Assembly (NCBI GenBank): GCA_905199445.1
Contig: CAJKGK010000020.1
Span: 5,058 to 69,057 of the forward strand
Direction of reading: 5' to 3'
Origin: an uncultured Lachnospiraceae bacterium
Lineage (GTDB): Bacteria; Bacillota; Clostridia; Lachnospirales; Lachnospiraceae
Length of the DNA stretch: 64,000 bases
Shown here: positions 27,596 through 36,993 of the stretch, in pieces
How the letters are laid out: each line of letters starts with the position of its first letter
How positions within the stretch are numbered: position 1 is the stretch's first letter
Notes under the pieces: model-generated
What the model was told of the DNA's origin: nothing
Databases searched by the model: none
What the model saw: the letters and a program-made list of their open reading frames with translations, nothing else
Position numbers and translations under genes: made by a program

Positions 27596-29179
27596 TTATT
27601 CGGCGGTTGTTTCTGCTGCGGATTCTGTCTCGGCAGTTGTCTCTGCTGCATCATCAGCTGCCGAAGCACTGCCCTGGGCTTTCATATATTCATCCAGCTG
27701 TCTCTGCTTTTCAGCAATAACATCTGCGATACCTGCAGCTTCCAGTTCAGCATTGGCCTGCTCAATTGTAGATTCCACATCTACGGCACCAGATAACAGC
27801 GGTTTATAATATTTCTGCATGACATTGGCACATGCAGCGTACTGATCGGTTACCGGTGTAATATCAAAGGCAAAACCAAAGGCCTTGGATTTTAATGTTT
27901 CATCGTTAAATTTCAGAAGATCTTCAAAGAAAGTCGGACCGTTAATATCCAGTGGATAAGCATTACCGGAATACGGTGTTACCCAGTACAGATCAGACAT
28001 GCCATAGCCTACATCTGCTGCTGTCTTTCCTTCCGGGAAGGAAATTGTACCGTCTTCGTTCTTTGTGTAATGTTTACCTTCAATACCATTATTTAACAGA
28101 ATCGATACATCCTGATCCGTATAAAGGATTTCCATGGCTTTCCATGCGGCATCCTTATTCTTGGAGTTGGAGTTAATTCCATAGCACAGTGCAGAATAAG
28201 AGTTGGATACAGACCATTTATCAATAATGACTGTGCGGATCATACCATTTAATTTGTTCACGCCGTAGTTGTCAAAACAGGAAATGGCTTTTTTATTGTT
28301 AATCATTACCTGCCAGCTTTCGGTATTACTGAGGATATCCTGCATGATCATGCCTTCGTTGTACCATTTTCTTGCCCATGTACAAAGTTCCACATAATCA
28401 TCGGTTTCAAAAAGGTTTTGTACCTCTAAAGTTTGTCCCCGATCCGGAAGAACACCAATATAGTTTGTATCTCCGAGACCGTCCCATGTCCACTCACCAA
28501 TCAGGCATGTGCCGCCCTGAGGTGCCAGTGCATAGCGATCCGGATACTTTTCATGCGCCCACTGAAGGAATGCATCCACATCTTCCAGTGTCAGCTGCTG
28601 TCCGTCCTCAATACCATACTCAGCTGCAATTTCAGAATCAATATTTAACCCAAAATAATTTCCGAAGTTACGAAGATTGGGGATGGCATAAATTTTGCCG
28701 TTAATACTTGTTCCTCTAACTTCATCTTCATTCCATACAGACTTAAACGCCTCTGAAGCGTTGGCATAATAATCCGTCAGATCTGCCATCTGTCCATTTT
28801 TAACATAGGTTGCCAGCGGCGTACCGTTAATTGCCAGAATATCGACTTCATCGCCTGTGAGAAGTAAGTTGGACTGCTGCTGCCAGTTACCAAAAGCAAT
28901 AAAGGAGATCTCAAAATGAATACCGTATTTTTCCTCTGTAATTTCATTGATTGCCGCCTCAACAGCTTCCCCGTCCGGCGTATCATAAGCTGTGGGCAGG
29001 GCAAAATTTACAGTCTGCACTTCCCCTGAGCTGCCGCCTTCATCAGAACTTCCGCCATCTGCACCGCCCCCATTGCCGGATCCGCCATCGCCGTCGGAAC
29101 CGCCGCCGCAGGCTGCCAGAGAAAATGCCATAGCCCCCATCGCAAATAATGCTGTTAATTTCTTTAACTTACCTTTCAT
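27596..29179 (-). CDS. ABC importer extracellular solute-binding lipoprotein (module 2)
   Basis: The 527-residue lipoprotein has lipobox SLAACGGG (Cys near 23), a Gly/Ser-rich linker, the sugar-binding fold with AFGFAFDITPVTDQYAAC late, and a C-terminal tail of Ala/Glu/Thr repeats (AETTAETESAAETTAE) that may be a flexible wall-spanning extension and is unusual at this end. The ATG at 29179 follows GGAGGG by 6 nt; the frame begins six codons earlier. Direct repeats with AAGGTC cores lie 145-230 bp upstream (29323-29411). Confidence 0.92.
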   Translation of the reverse strand: MKGKLKKLTALFAMGAMAFSLAACGGGSDGDGGSGNGGGADGGSSDEGGSSGEVQTVNFALPTAYDTPDGEAVEAAINEITEEKYGIHFEISFIAFGNWQQQSNLLLTGDEVDILAINGTPLATYVKNGQMADLTDYYANASEAFKSVWNEDEVRGTSINGKIYAIPNLRNFGNYFGLNIDSEIAAEYGIEDGQQLTLEDVDAFLQWAHEKYPDRYALAPQGGTCLIGEWTWDGLGDTNYIGVLPDRGQTLEVQNLFETDDYVELCTWARKWYNEGMIMQDILSNTESWQVMINNKKAISCFDNYGVNKLNGMIRTVIIDKWSVSNSYSALCYGINSNSKNKDAAWKAMEILYTDQDVSILLNNGIEGKHYTKNEDGTISFPEGKTAADVGYGMSDLYWVTPYSGNAYPLDINGPTFFEDLLKFNDETLKSKAFGFAFDITPVTDQYAACANVMQKYYKPLLSGAVDVESTIEQANAELEAAGIADVIAEKQRQLDEYMKAQGSASAADDAAETTAETESAAETTAE

Positions 29180-29235
29180 AAAATACCCTCCGTTCATAAA
29201 ATCTTACGGCATTTAAATTGCCTGAATAACAACAA

Positions 29236-29280
29236 TGGCTAAAACAAAACCATCGTTCAATGATGCTTTCATTTTAGCCA
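29236..29280 (-). terminator. Hairpin between module 2 regulator and binding-protein gene
   Basis: TGGCTAAAA pairs with TTTTAGCCA across a 27-nt loop and is followed on the minus strand by TTGTTGTTATT. It could end the kinase/regulator transcript or act as a leader structure for the binding-protein mRNA. Module 3 has a hairpin at the same place. Confidence 0.5.
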
Positions 29281-29322
29281 TTTTAATCTTTTTTATCTGT
29301 AATTTTCACGGCTGAATTTATC

Positions 29323-29411
29323 GTTTTTGTGACCTTTGTGCACTTCATTGAACCACCGGTCCAACGATTTTGGTGTTTTTGAGACCTTCTTTAACGGTTT
29401 TACGACTTTTA
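29323..29411 (-). promoter_or_regulatory. Candidate YesN binding repeats upstream of the module 2 importer
   Basis: Plus-strand GTTTTTGTGACCTTT (29323-29337) recurs as GTTTTTGAGACCTTC (29375-29389), 52 bp away (about five turns), with a weaker copy GTTTTACGACTTTTA (29397-29411) a further 22 bp on. In the coding direction the core is AAGGTC, matching the repeats near 2492 and 56684. Confidence 0.45.
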
Positions 29412-29428
29412 CTGAATGAACAGCCATC

Positions 29429-30709
29429 TTACTGAGAAATACCCGAATCCTGACAATGATCCCGCCTGTACTCCTGGGGTGTCTGATTAATCATCTTTTT
29501 AAACATTTTGGAAAAATGAGAAAAATTATCATACCCCACCTTGGAAGCTATAATTCCAATGGACAGCCTTGTATTCGCCAGCAAAAACTGAGCAGTTTTA
29601 ATTTTTTCGATCAGGACATAGTCCTTAAATGTTACACCTGTCCGTATTTTAAAGACCCTGGAAAAATAATCTTCATTCATATGAACAGCCTGTGCCACCT
29701 CGGACCGTAAAATATTTTTACTGATATTCTTTTTCACATACTCCATGGCAAACTCTATAAAATCATTATCAGCCCCGTGGTGCTGCACCTTCAGATCATC
29801 CCAGAAAACCCCGATCTTTTTTTCTCCGTTTTGTTCATCACGGTGATTCAGACGGACAATGGTCTCTGTACACGATTCCCCGTTCAGCTGTCCAATACAG
29901 TATACGCTCACCATAAAATCCATCTGGCTGTTAAGGAATCTGTAAAATTCCTCAATGCGGGCCGTAAAAATTGAAGGTGCAGGCGCCTCCCCCGGCAATA
30001 CAAGAAATACCCAGTGGCACTGCTCCCGAACACATGAAACAGCCGCTTTAGCCTGGCAGTCCTCAAACATTTCCTCAATGACATTGGCTAAAACCAGGCG
30101 CACCAGCTTTTCATCCCATATGTTGGTAATCTTTTTCCACCGCTGTATCTTTACAAGAACCGGCCAAATCCGGCAGGGTCCGCACTCTACCTCAAACATT
30201 TCCCGAAAATGCTCAAAAATCAGCCGGGCATCCTCTGTTTTTCCACGAAAAAGCTTAGACAACATCGCATCCAGTATGGTATTTCTTGAAGATGCCACCA
30301 GATCCCTTGTTTTTTTCAGCCGACGCAGCCGCTGCTTTTGTTCGACGACCGTCCAAAGCTTACGAATAACGGTCTCCACATCCCCGTACCGTACCGGCTG
30401 AAGAATATATTCCGAAACCCCCAGCCGGATAGCCTCCTGAGCATATTTAAAATCCGGATGAGACGTAAGCAAGACCAGTTCAATATGACTGATATTTTCA
30501 CGAGCCCACTGACATAGCGCAAGTCCGTTTTCCTCGGGCATCTCAATGTCCGTGATCAGCACATCCACCTGGAAATTGACAAGCACCAGTTTAGCCTCCT
30601 TGGCGCTGCAGGCCGTATACACCTGCTCCACTGGCAGCGTATCCCAACGAATACCGTTTTTCAGACTGTTCACAATCTCCCTCTGATCATCAACCATTAA
30701 TATATTCAC
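29429..30709 (-). CDS. YesN-type response regulator (module 2)
   Basis: The 426-residue regulator has a receiver (MVDDQ, phospho-Asp in VLITDIEMPEENG, Lys replaced by Gln in YILQPV), a shorter central region than module 1, and a C-terminal AraC domain ending TPQEYRRDH. The usual receiver lysine in LKPV reads LQPV here and in module 3 (LLQPAP), a shared deviation that may alter phosphorylation. The start is GTG at 30709 with GGAGG 9 nt ahead, inside the kinase gene; the overlap is 20 bp. Confidence 0.92.
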   Translation of the reverse strand: MNILMVDDQREIVNSLKNGIRWDTLPVEQVYTACSAKEAKLVLVNFQVDVLITDIEMPEENGLALCQWARENISHIELVLLTSHPDFKYAQEAIRLGVSEYILQPVRYGDVETVIRKLWTVVEQKQRLRRLKKTRDLVASSRNTILDAMLSKLFRGKTEDARLIFEHFREMFEVECGPCRIWPVLVKIQRWKKITNIWDEKLVRLVLANVIEEMFEDCQAKAAVSCVREQCHWVFLVLPGEAPAPSIFTARIEEFYRFLNSQMDFMVSVYCIGQLNGESCTETIVRLNHRDEQNGEKKIGVFWDDLKVQHHGADNDFIEFAMEYVKKNISKNILRSEVAQAVHMNEDYFSRVFKIRTGVTFKDYVLIEKIKTAQFLLANTRLSIGIIASKVGYDNFSHFSKMFKKMINQTPQEYRRDHCQDSGISQ

Positions 30710-32402
30710 TGTTTTCCACCTCCGGTATAATCAGTTCACTGACAGCACCTGAGTCATTGTAAAAATTATACTCTGCCCTGTCACCGTAAATCATCAGGCA
30801 CCGCCGTTTAATATTATTGATCCCAATACTTCTCGTCCCTTGCTTAGGATCTCCATTAATTTCTTCCAGTACTTTTTCATCATAACCCTGTCCGTTATCC
30901 GCCACCGTCAAATCCAGAAAATGCTGTCCCCCCAGAGACAGGCTTACGGCGCTGACACGGATTTTAAGAGTCACGTTCATGCTTCCAAATCGGGCATACT
31001 TAATACTGTTTTCCACAAAGGTCTGAATGCACAATACCGGCACTGTAAACCGCAGCACCTGGGGGTCAGACTCAATCTCACACTCCACAAGCCGTCCTGT
31101 AACATGCTTTTGAAGATTCACATAATTTTTAACGAAATCAATTTCTTTACACAGGGGAATGGTCTCCCGCTCCGACTGAAGCAGATAACGCATATGCACG
31201 GACAGACTCATAATCAGCTCCTGCATCCGTTCGGTTTTATTCTCCATGGCCAGTGCATTAAGCGTTTTAAGGCCATTGAGATAAAAATGAGGTTTCAGCT
31301 GAAGCTGTAAATACTGCATGGTCGCTTTCTGCCGTTCAATAATTTCCTCATATGTACGGGTTTTCTGCTTTTCAAGCTCGGACACCATCATCCCAAGGGT
31401 TTCATTCACCTCCGCCAGCTCGTGAAAACGAAAACTCCGGTCCGGAATTTTATAGGACTTATCCTTTCGGATATGATTCATTGTCTGCGTCAGCTGCCTT
31501 AGCGGATAAACAAATTCCCGACGCATAAAAACAAGAAGTCTGGCCACCACAAGTACGGATCCCAGAACCGCCAGCAAAAGCAGGGCCTGAGGAATATTCA
31601 TAATACTCCAAAAATTAAAATCCACTGTCATAAAAAACCAGAGATCCGTATTTTCCAGCCTTCGGCCATAAATATAATTGTCCGCGCATCTTCCCATATA
31701 ACGGTCCGTATACTGCTGCGTCAGTTGCTCCAGATGAAGCTTGTCTGCCGTCTCAGGGCAGCCCGTGAGCAGCATATGCCGGTCTACCAAAAAAGTCTCC
31801 ACCGGCTTTCCCAGACTTTCTTCGATACTGGTCTGCACATCCATCACACTGTGCATTCCAAAAAGCGTCGCATTCCCTTTTTTATAGAAAACCGCCAGAC
31901 ATGGATTTTCATTGAGAGATACACAGCTATAATGGCGTTCCAGGGAATTATCGTTAATATAAGATTCAAGGAGACGGTTATAAGCCCCTGCATCCTCATC
32001 CCGGATATGGGTCAGATCGACCTGGTATCTGCTGTTGGCACCTCCTGAAAAATAGAGATAAACCCCATGGAGTGATTCATCGGTCATCATCCGGTTCTGA
32101 AGACTTTTCATCAGATCATAGGTACAGCTAAATGCCTGCATTTCATCCCCGGTGAATGATAATATATCAAAATTAAGGTCATACAAATAAATTTCACGAA
32201 TAATACCTTCCACACTGTCCATAGCTTCCTGAGTCCGCTCAATGTAATCATCCAACGCTGCCTGACCTCTTTCACGGTTTTCCCTCTGATAATTGCTGAT
32301 CAGATACCAGTCCATACAAAGCAGAAGCAGCATCAGAGAAATATAGCCAATCATCATCCCCCAAATGACCGTTCGGTTTAAATATAAGGTTTTCTTTTTC
32401 AT
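30690..32402 (-). CDS. YesM-type sensor histidine kinase (module 2)
   Basis: The 570-residue kinase has a helix near residues 10-30, an extracellular domain of about 245 residues, a second helix near 280-305, a HAMP linker, then QLKPHFYLNGLKTLNALAM (phospho-His), VLCIQTFVENSIKYA (N-box) and DNGQGYDE. The ATG at 32402 follows GGGGGGAG by about 9 nt; a GTG seven codons earlier lies within that SD. Stop codon 20 bp inside the regulator, so the pair is coupled. Ligand unknown; probably the sugar taken up by module 2. Confidence 0.92.
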   Translation of the reverse strand: MKKKTLYLNRTVIWGMMIGYISLMLLLLCMDWYLISNYQRENRERGQAALDDYIERTQEAMDSVEGIIREIYLYDLNFDILSFTGDEMQAFSCTYDLMKSLQNRMMTDESLHGVYLYFSGGANSRYQVDLTHIRDEDAGAYNRLLESYINDNSLERHYSCVSLNENPCLAVFYKKGNATLFGMHSVMDVQTSIEESLGKPVETFLVDRHMLLTGCPETADKLHLEQLTQQYTDRYMGRCADNYIYGRRLENTDLWFFMTVDFNFWSIMNIPQALLLLAVLGSVLVVARLLVFMRREFVYPLRQLTQTMNHIRKDKSYKIPDRSFRFHELAEVNETLGMMVSELEKQKTRTYEEIIERQKATMQYLQLQLKPHFYLNGLKTLNALAMENKTERMQELIMSLSVHMRYLLQSERETIPLCKEIDFVKNYVNLQKHVTGRLVECEIESDPQVLRFTVPVLCIQTFVENSIKYARFGSMNVTLKIRVSAVSLSLGGQHFLDLTVADNGQGYDEKVLEEINGDPKQGTRSIGINNIKRRCLMIYGDRAEYNFYNDSGAVSELIIPEVENSEYING

Positions 32403-32702
32403 TTTGTGATTCTCCCCCCACACACGCCTCAGTCAGTCAGCATAACCGTGTGCATCGCTTAAGCAGCCTGCCTGGCGCCGTTCATCATCTTAGGCTTCTC
32501 TATTTTACCAAATAAACACCGAAATTAAAAGATTTACTACTTTTGTCTTTCAGTTCAATCCAGTCAATCAGCGAAAAACTATATAAAAAAACAGATAGCC
32601 TTATTGCACCGCCATTGATATAATAAATATGTGCTTCCCATATATCCAATGGGGCACAGAAGGTATCCAGGGTAACCATCATTCACAGGGAGGGGGATTT
32701 TT
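32403..32702. other. Divergent intergenic region between module 2 kinase and MFS gene
   Basis: About 300 bp without a gene. A weak plus-strand promoter candidate (TTGCAC at 32604, TATGTG 18 bp later; a TATAAT at 32619 has no good partner) and the GGAGGGGG SD for the MFS gene are visible. I see no convincing promoter for the kinase and no repeats. Confidence 0.4.
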
Positions 32703-33992
32703 TTGAAACTGAATTACAAACGAACCTTTTTAATCGGCTTTGCCTTTTTATCCATCAGCGCATTCTGGCAAATGTATGATAACATTATTCCGCTGATGCT
32801 CCAAAACTCTTTTCACTTAAATGAAGCACTCATCGGAGGAATTATGGCTGCCGACAATGTTCTGGCCGTATTTTTACTGCCTTTTTTCGGTATTTTATCT
32901 GACCGGTGCCATACACCGCTGGGCAAACGTACACCGTTTATTATCGGCGGAACGATCATCGCCGTGGCAGCCATGCTGCTTCTGCCCGTTGCAGATCAGC
33001 ATACAAATCTGGGGCTATTTATCGCTGCACTGGGTGTTACTTTGCTGTCCATGGCCTTTTATCGTTCCCCAGCCGTGGCTTTAATGCCTGACTTAACGCC
33101 AAAACCGCTGCGCAGCAAAGCCAACGCTGTCATTAACCTCATGGGCGCTGTCGGCGGTATTTATTCACTGATCATGATCTCTTTGCTTGTAGGTACTCAA
33201 AATCGTCCGGATTATGAACCACTGTTCATATCCGTAGCCGCCCTGATGGTCCTGGCCGTTATTCTTCTTGTGGCCACGATCCGGGAAAACAAGATTGCAG
33301 CGCAGATGGATGCTTTATCTGAAACCAATGAACACCATGACCAGACACGACATACCGACCGCCATGCCAAAGCTTCCATGGCGCCTGATGTCCGCCGCAG
33401 CCTGATTTTTCTGTTAATGTCGATTTTCCTCTGGTTTACTGCATACAATGCGGTCACAACGGCATTTTCCAGATATGCCCAAAAAGTCTGGCAAATTCAG
33501 GGCGGCGGTTTTGCCAGCTGCCTTATGGTGGCCACGGCTGCCGCCATTGTCAGCTATATCCCCATTGGAATTATATCCAGTAAAATCGGACGTAAAAAGA
33601 CAATTCTGGGGGGCATTATCCTGATGACAATCTGCTATCTGGGGGCATTTTTCTTTACCAGCTATCATCCGGTCATCAATATCGGCTTCGCCTGTATTGG
33701 CATCGGATGGGCCGCCATCAGTGTCAACTCTCTGCCCATGGTGGTAGAAATGAGCAAAGACAGCGATGTAGGCAAATACACTGGCCTTTACTATACATTT
33801 TCCATGGCTGCCCAGATTGTAACCCCGATTCTTTCCGGATTTCTGCTGGGCGCTGTATCTTATCGGATTCTGTTTCCATATGCGGTTATATTTTCCGCAC
33901 TGGCCTTTGTAACAATGAGCTTTGTCCGCCATGGAGATTCAAAACCAACGGCCAAAAAGGATATACTGGAAAACTTTGATGTAGATGACTGA
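32703..33992 (+). CDS. MFS transporter, SLC45-like
   Basis: The 429-residue, 12-helix major facilitator has GILSDRCHTPLGKRTPFIIGG in the 2-3 loop, the MFS signature in the RTPFIIGGT form seen in sucrose/glycoside SLC45-like carriers, and a hydrophilic His/Asp-rich central loop (ETNEHHDQTRHTDRHAK). The start is TTG at 32703, 6 nt after GGAGGGGG; no better ATG precedes the first helix. It diverges from the module 2 kinase, so it may move a related sugar or breakdown product. Substrate inferred only loosely. Confidence 0.82.
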   Translation: MKLNYKRTFLIGFAFLSISAFWQMYDNIIPLMLQNSFHLNEALIGGIMAADNVLAVFLLPFFGILSDRCHTPLGKRTPFIIGGTIIAVAAMLLLPVADQHTNLGLFIAALGVTLLSMAFYRSPAVALMPDLTPKPLRSKANAVINLMGAVGGIYSLIMISLLVGTQNRPDYEPLFISVAALMVLAVILLVATIRENKIAAQMDALSETNEHHDQTRHTDRHAKASMAPDVRRSLIFLLMSIFLWFTAYNAVTTAFSRYAQKVWQIQGGGFASCLMVATAAAIVSYIPIGIISSKIGRKKTILGGIILMTICYLGAFFFTSYHPVINIGFACIGIGWAAISVNSLPMVVEMSKDSDVGKYTGLYYTFSMAAQIVTPILSGFLLGAVSYRILFPYAVIFSALAFVTMSFVRHGDSKPTAKKDILENFDVDD

Positions 33993-34062
33993 CCAAATAT
34001 CTGAAAATCCCGGAAAATTATAAGTTTTTATCGATTTTTAACACGAACACGACGAAAACAAA

Positions 34063-34118
34063 ACAGTCCGCACAATTCCAGACGTTCTTTTCAAAAGCCC
34101 TGGATTTGTGCGGACTGT
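34063..34118. terminator. Terminator between convergent MFS and ArsR-type genes
   Basis: A 19-bp stem with one mismatch (ACAGTCCGCACAA... against ...TTGTGCGGACTGT). The T-rich run TTTTGTTTTC follows it on the minus strand, so it mainly serves the ArsR-type gene. Confidence 0.75.
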
Positions 34119-34148
34119 CTCAACCAGTTGATAGCATCTATATTTTCT

Positions 34149-35255
34149 CTATAAAAATGTGCTCTGCAAATAATCAATCAATGTCCGGACCGTATCCTGA
34201 TTCACACTATAGTAAAGCCGGTTATTCACTTTATCCATCTGAATCAGCTGAAGCTGAAGCATGGCATTGACATGATGAGAAATAGTGGCCGTCGTCAGAT
34301 TCAGCTGTTTGGCCAGCTGAGCCCCATAAGCAGGCTCAGATTTAATGCTGGACATAATTTCAAATTTACTTTTATCGCTGAGAAGCTTTAAAATCTGAAG
34401 TGTTGACTCCTTTAAATCCTCGTTTTCTCTGCCAAAATCCAGATACAGATCTTCTCCCCACATAATCCCCAGGCCATAACGGTCAGGTGTATTTTCATCA
34501 TCATTGATGTTAAAACTCAGACTGTTCATGGAAATCAGCCTTGGAAACAGGCACAAAACTTTTTCTTCCCCCGGCTTGGTCAAGTGAATGTGATAAATCT
34601 CAGCAATATCTGAAATTACATCTCTTTGTTCAACCATTTGTGTCCAGTAATTTTTAAAATCATCCAGCAGGGGCTCCCATAAAGCCTTTGTTTTAATCAG
34701 TACCCGTTCTGCTTTTTTCATCAGGCGGATAATCGGACCAAGATGGGTATCCCATTTTAAAAATGCCTGAAACAGCTGCCACTTGTCCTGGGCAGTCAGC
34801 TCAATCTGGTCAAAACGCTGGCAGGCCATCTCAAAAGTCACCTGTTCATCCCCGGATTCCTCTTGACCGTCAAAATCCAGGGTTTTAACTGCTCTGCGGT
34901 TTCTTTCAGCCTGAGACATGCCCCGCACATAGGTTTCCAGCGTTTCTGCCGTACACGCTTCATCGCTGCTGTCATACAGCAGAACCATATCTGCCAGACA
35001 CCATTCCAGCCCATCGAAAATTTTGAAATAGTGATTGACATCATCCATATCATTTTTCAGTGCCTTTGCGGCTTCTTTAATAATTCTTTCCACAACGTCA
35101 AATCGATGACGCACTGCGGCAGAATCAATATGACAGGCTTTTTCCACTCTATATCTTGACTGTGCCAGCGCATTCATCCCATTCATGGTCAAAGCGGTCA
35201 GCAGCATACTGTCCTCATTCACATAATCGATCCGGTTACTGATATTGATTTTCAT
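34149..35255 (-). CDS. Long ArsR-type winged-helix regulator
   Basis: The 368-residue protein is three times the usual ArsR length. The winged helix is at the C-terminus (LKLLSDKSKFEIMSSIKSEPAYGAQLAKQLNLTTATISHHVNAML). The first 280 residues are mainly helical and acidic with no known motif; I see no metal-binding cysteines. GGAGG SD 5 nt before the ATG. It follows the MFS gene at 35265 by 9 bp in one operon, so it probably represses that exporter's promoter. An AGATAATTATCT palindrome near the operon start site is a candidate operator. Ligand unknown. Confidence 0.8.
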   Translation of the reverse strand: MKINISNRIDYVNEDSMLLTALTMNGMNALAQSRYRVEKACHIDSAAVRHRFDVVERIIKEAAKALKNDMDDVNHYFKIFDGLEWCLADMVLLYDSSDEACTAETLETYVRGMSQAERNRRAVKTLDFDGQEESGDEQVTFEMACQRFDQIELTAQDKWQLFQAFLKWDTHLGPIIRLMKKAERVLIKTKALWEPLLDDFKNYWTQMVEQRDVISDIAEIYHIHLTKPGEEKVLCLFPRLISMNSLSFNINDDENTPDRYGLGIMWGEDLYLDFGRENEDLKESTLQILKLLSDKSKFEIMSSIKSEPAYGAQLAKQLNLTTATISHHVNAMLQLQLIQMDKVNNRLYYSVNQDTVRTLIDYLQSTFL

Positions 35256-35264
35256 TAGATCCTC

Positions 35265-36617
35265 CTATTGAAATCTTACCTTTTTCACACCAACGTATAA
35301 AAAGATTATACCACAAACCGAACCTGATAAAAGCAAAATTATTTGCACCGATGCCCATACGGATATAAAGCTGATCAGAAATGAAACAACCGGCATGGCC
35401 GCAGTACCTATGGCATTAATAATACCGGTTGCCCTGGAAAGATAATTTTCAGGAACATTGCTCATAAACAGATTGCTGAAACTGGAGGATGCCATAGCCA
35501 CGCCAAAACCCATACAAAACGCATACACAGCGCACAGCCCATAGGCGCCAATCGGATTGCCGGCAAAAAAAGGTCCTGCAGATGACAGCATGTATCCTCC
35601 GGAAAGAATAAGGCCACCCATCACAATAATATGTCTTGGATTTTTGTCCCGGCTTATGTAGGGATATACAACGCCGCCGATACACATTCCCACTGTGATC
35701 GCCATACCAGAGAGACTTAATGCCTCACTGCCCAGCCCGAGCAGTTCTGTCACCATAGGCGTTTCAAGGGCATTAAAGGGAACAAGCGCCGCATTGGCGC
35801 CTGCAGCAAGAATACAAAGGTTTCTGATCCCCGGATGTTTCCAGATCAGCAGCAGCCCTTCCCTGACTCCGCTGAGTAAAAAAGTATCCCTGCCTTTTGT
35901 CTCCGGATGGGCTTCATCCCGCTGATCGGACGGTTCATCAGATTGATCCAAAAACTGCCCGTATCGCTGCTCCCCATGCCTCTGTTTCATACAGGCAATC
36001 AATACTGCAGATATCATATAAGAACATACATCAATTCCCATGGCCGCCTGTACGCCGAATACAGAAATAATTCCGCCTGCCGCGCCATAACCAATCAACT
36101 GAACAATCGTACTCAAAGTTGAGTTAAAGGCATTCCCGAAGCTGTAATATTTCAAATCAATGATCTGTGGCACAATCGCCGAGCCTGCCGGAATGCGAAA
36201 GGCCTCTGCTGTAGAAATAGATAATGTAAAAATAACCATCAGCCACGGCGTCAACATTCCTGTCATATATGTAACTGCAAATCCCAGCACAATCAGTCCG
36301 CGGATAATATCTGTCCACAGCATTATTTTCTTTTTATCCTTTTTTTCTACCCACACCCCGGCCAACGGCTGTATAAACATGGTTGGCAGCTGATTGAGAC
36401 CAAAAATCGCAGCAGACCATGCAGCACTTCCTGTAAGCGCATAAATCAGCCATGTAAATGCAATGGCATCAATGGAATCCCCGAAGCGATTCACCGTATT
36501 GGCTGCCAGCAGCTTCATATATTCTTTCTGAGTCAGTATATCTCTGTAGCCGATTTTTTTCTCCGCCGAATCCGATGCCTTCGCCGATTCATTGCCTTTC
36601 CTTTTCCAAAAAAACAT
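35265..36617 (-). CDS. MFS transporter (MFS_3 / EntS-like exporter)
   Basis: The 450-residue, 12-helix transporter has NTVNRFGDSIDAIAFTWLIYALTGSAAW and QPLAGVWVEKKDKKKIMLWTDIIRG, the typical MFS_3 start, and a polar insert (DQSDEPSDQRDEAHPETKGRD) between the halves. Relatives export siderophores or macrolides. The long frame has several upstream ATGs; the one at 36617 is chosen because AAGGAG sits 9 nt ahead. First gene of a two-gene operon with the ArsR-type regulator. Confidence 0.82.
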   Translation of the reverse strand: MFFWKRKGNESAKASDSAEKKIGYRDILTQKEYMKLLAANTVNRFGDSIDAIAFTWLIYALTGSAAWSAAIFGLNQLPTMFIQPLAGVWVEKKDKKKIMLWTDIIRGLIVLGFAVTYMTGMLTPWLMVIFTLSISTAEAFRIPAGSAIVPQIIDLKYYSFGNAFNSTLSTIVQLIGYGAAGGIISVFGVQAAMGIDVCSYMISAVLIACMKQRHGEQRYGQFLDQSDEPSDQRDEAHPETKGRDTFLLSGVREGLLLIWKHPGIRNLCILAAGANAALVPFNALETPMVTELLGLGSEALSLSGMAITVGMCIGGVVYPYISRDKNPRHIIVMGGLILSGGYMLSSAGPFFAGNPIGAYGLCAVYAFCMGFGVAMASSSFSNLFMSNVPENYLSRATGIINAIGTAAMPVVSFLISFISVWASVQIILLLSGSVCGIIFLYVGVKKVRFQ

Positions 36618-36716
36618 CCATCTCATCTCCTTGCACATCCTGTAACTGTAAATTTTTCCGGACATCTTAAACACCATCATTGTCTTTATCCGATATGCTA
36701 TTGAATGATATATGTT

Positions 36717-36765
36717 AGATAATTATCTTATATATTATATATCACATACATCTTATTCATGTCAA
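36717..36765 (-). promoter_or_regulatory. Promoter and candidate operator of the MFS/ArsR operon
   Basis: In a very AT-rich 376-bp gap, minus-strand TTGACA (36760-36765) and TATATA (36736-36741) are 18 bp apart. The perfect 12-bp palindrome AGATAATTATCT (36717-36728) falls about at +1, where a repressor could block initiation. The rest of the gap up to 36840 is AT-rich without clear features. Confidence 0.5.
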
Positions 36766-36862
36766 TATAATATTTTATATTTATGATATATTTTTACCAA
36801 TTAATATAATATGTATATCTAATATTTAATGTGTTGTGATTTATGAAAGACAAAATAAAAAT

Positions 36863-36904
36863 CCCCCATATAGAACTTTTATATTTCATTGTCCTATATG
36901 AGGG
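36863..36904 (-). terminator. Terminator of the spmA-to-ribokinase operon
   Basis: Minus-strand CCCTCATATAGGAC pairs with GTTCTATATGGGGG (14 bp, two G-U) and is followed by ATTTTTATTTT, 90 nt after the kinase stop codon. Confidence 0.8.
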
Positions 36905-36993
36905 TCGCATACCATTTTAACTTCTGATATTCTATGGGAGATTTTTTGCTATATGTATGTATCCCAAATGTTCTTATTTAGAAACCGATGCTT

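Noticed and set aside
33414..33932. A 172-codon minus-strand frame inside the MFS gene
   Set aside because: Antisense shadow of the 32703 gene with no SD and no recognisable motif.
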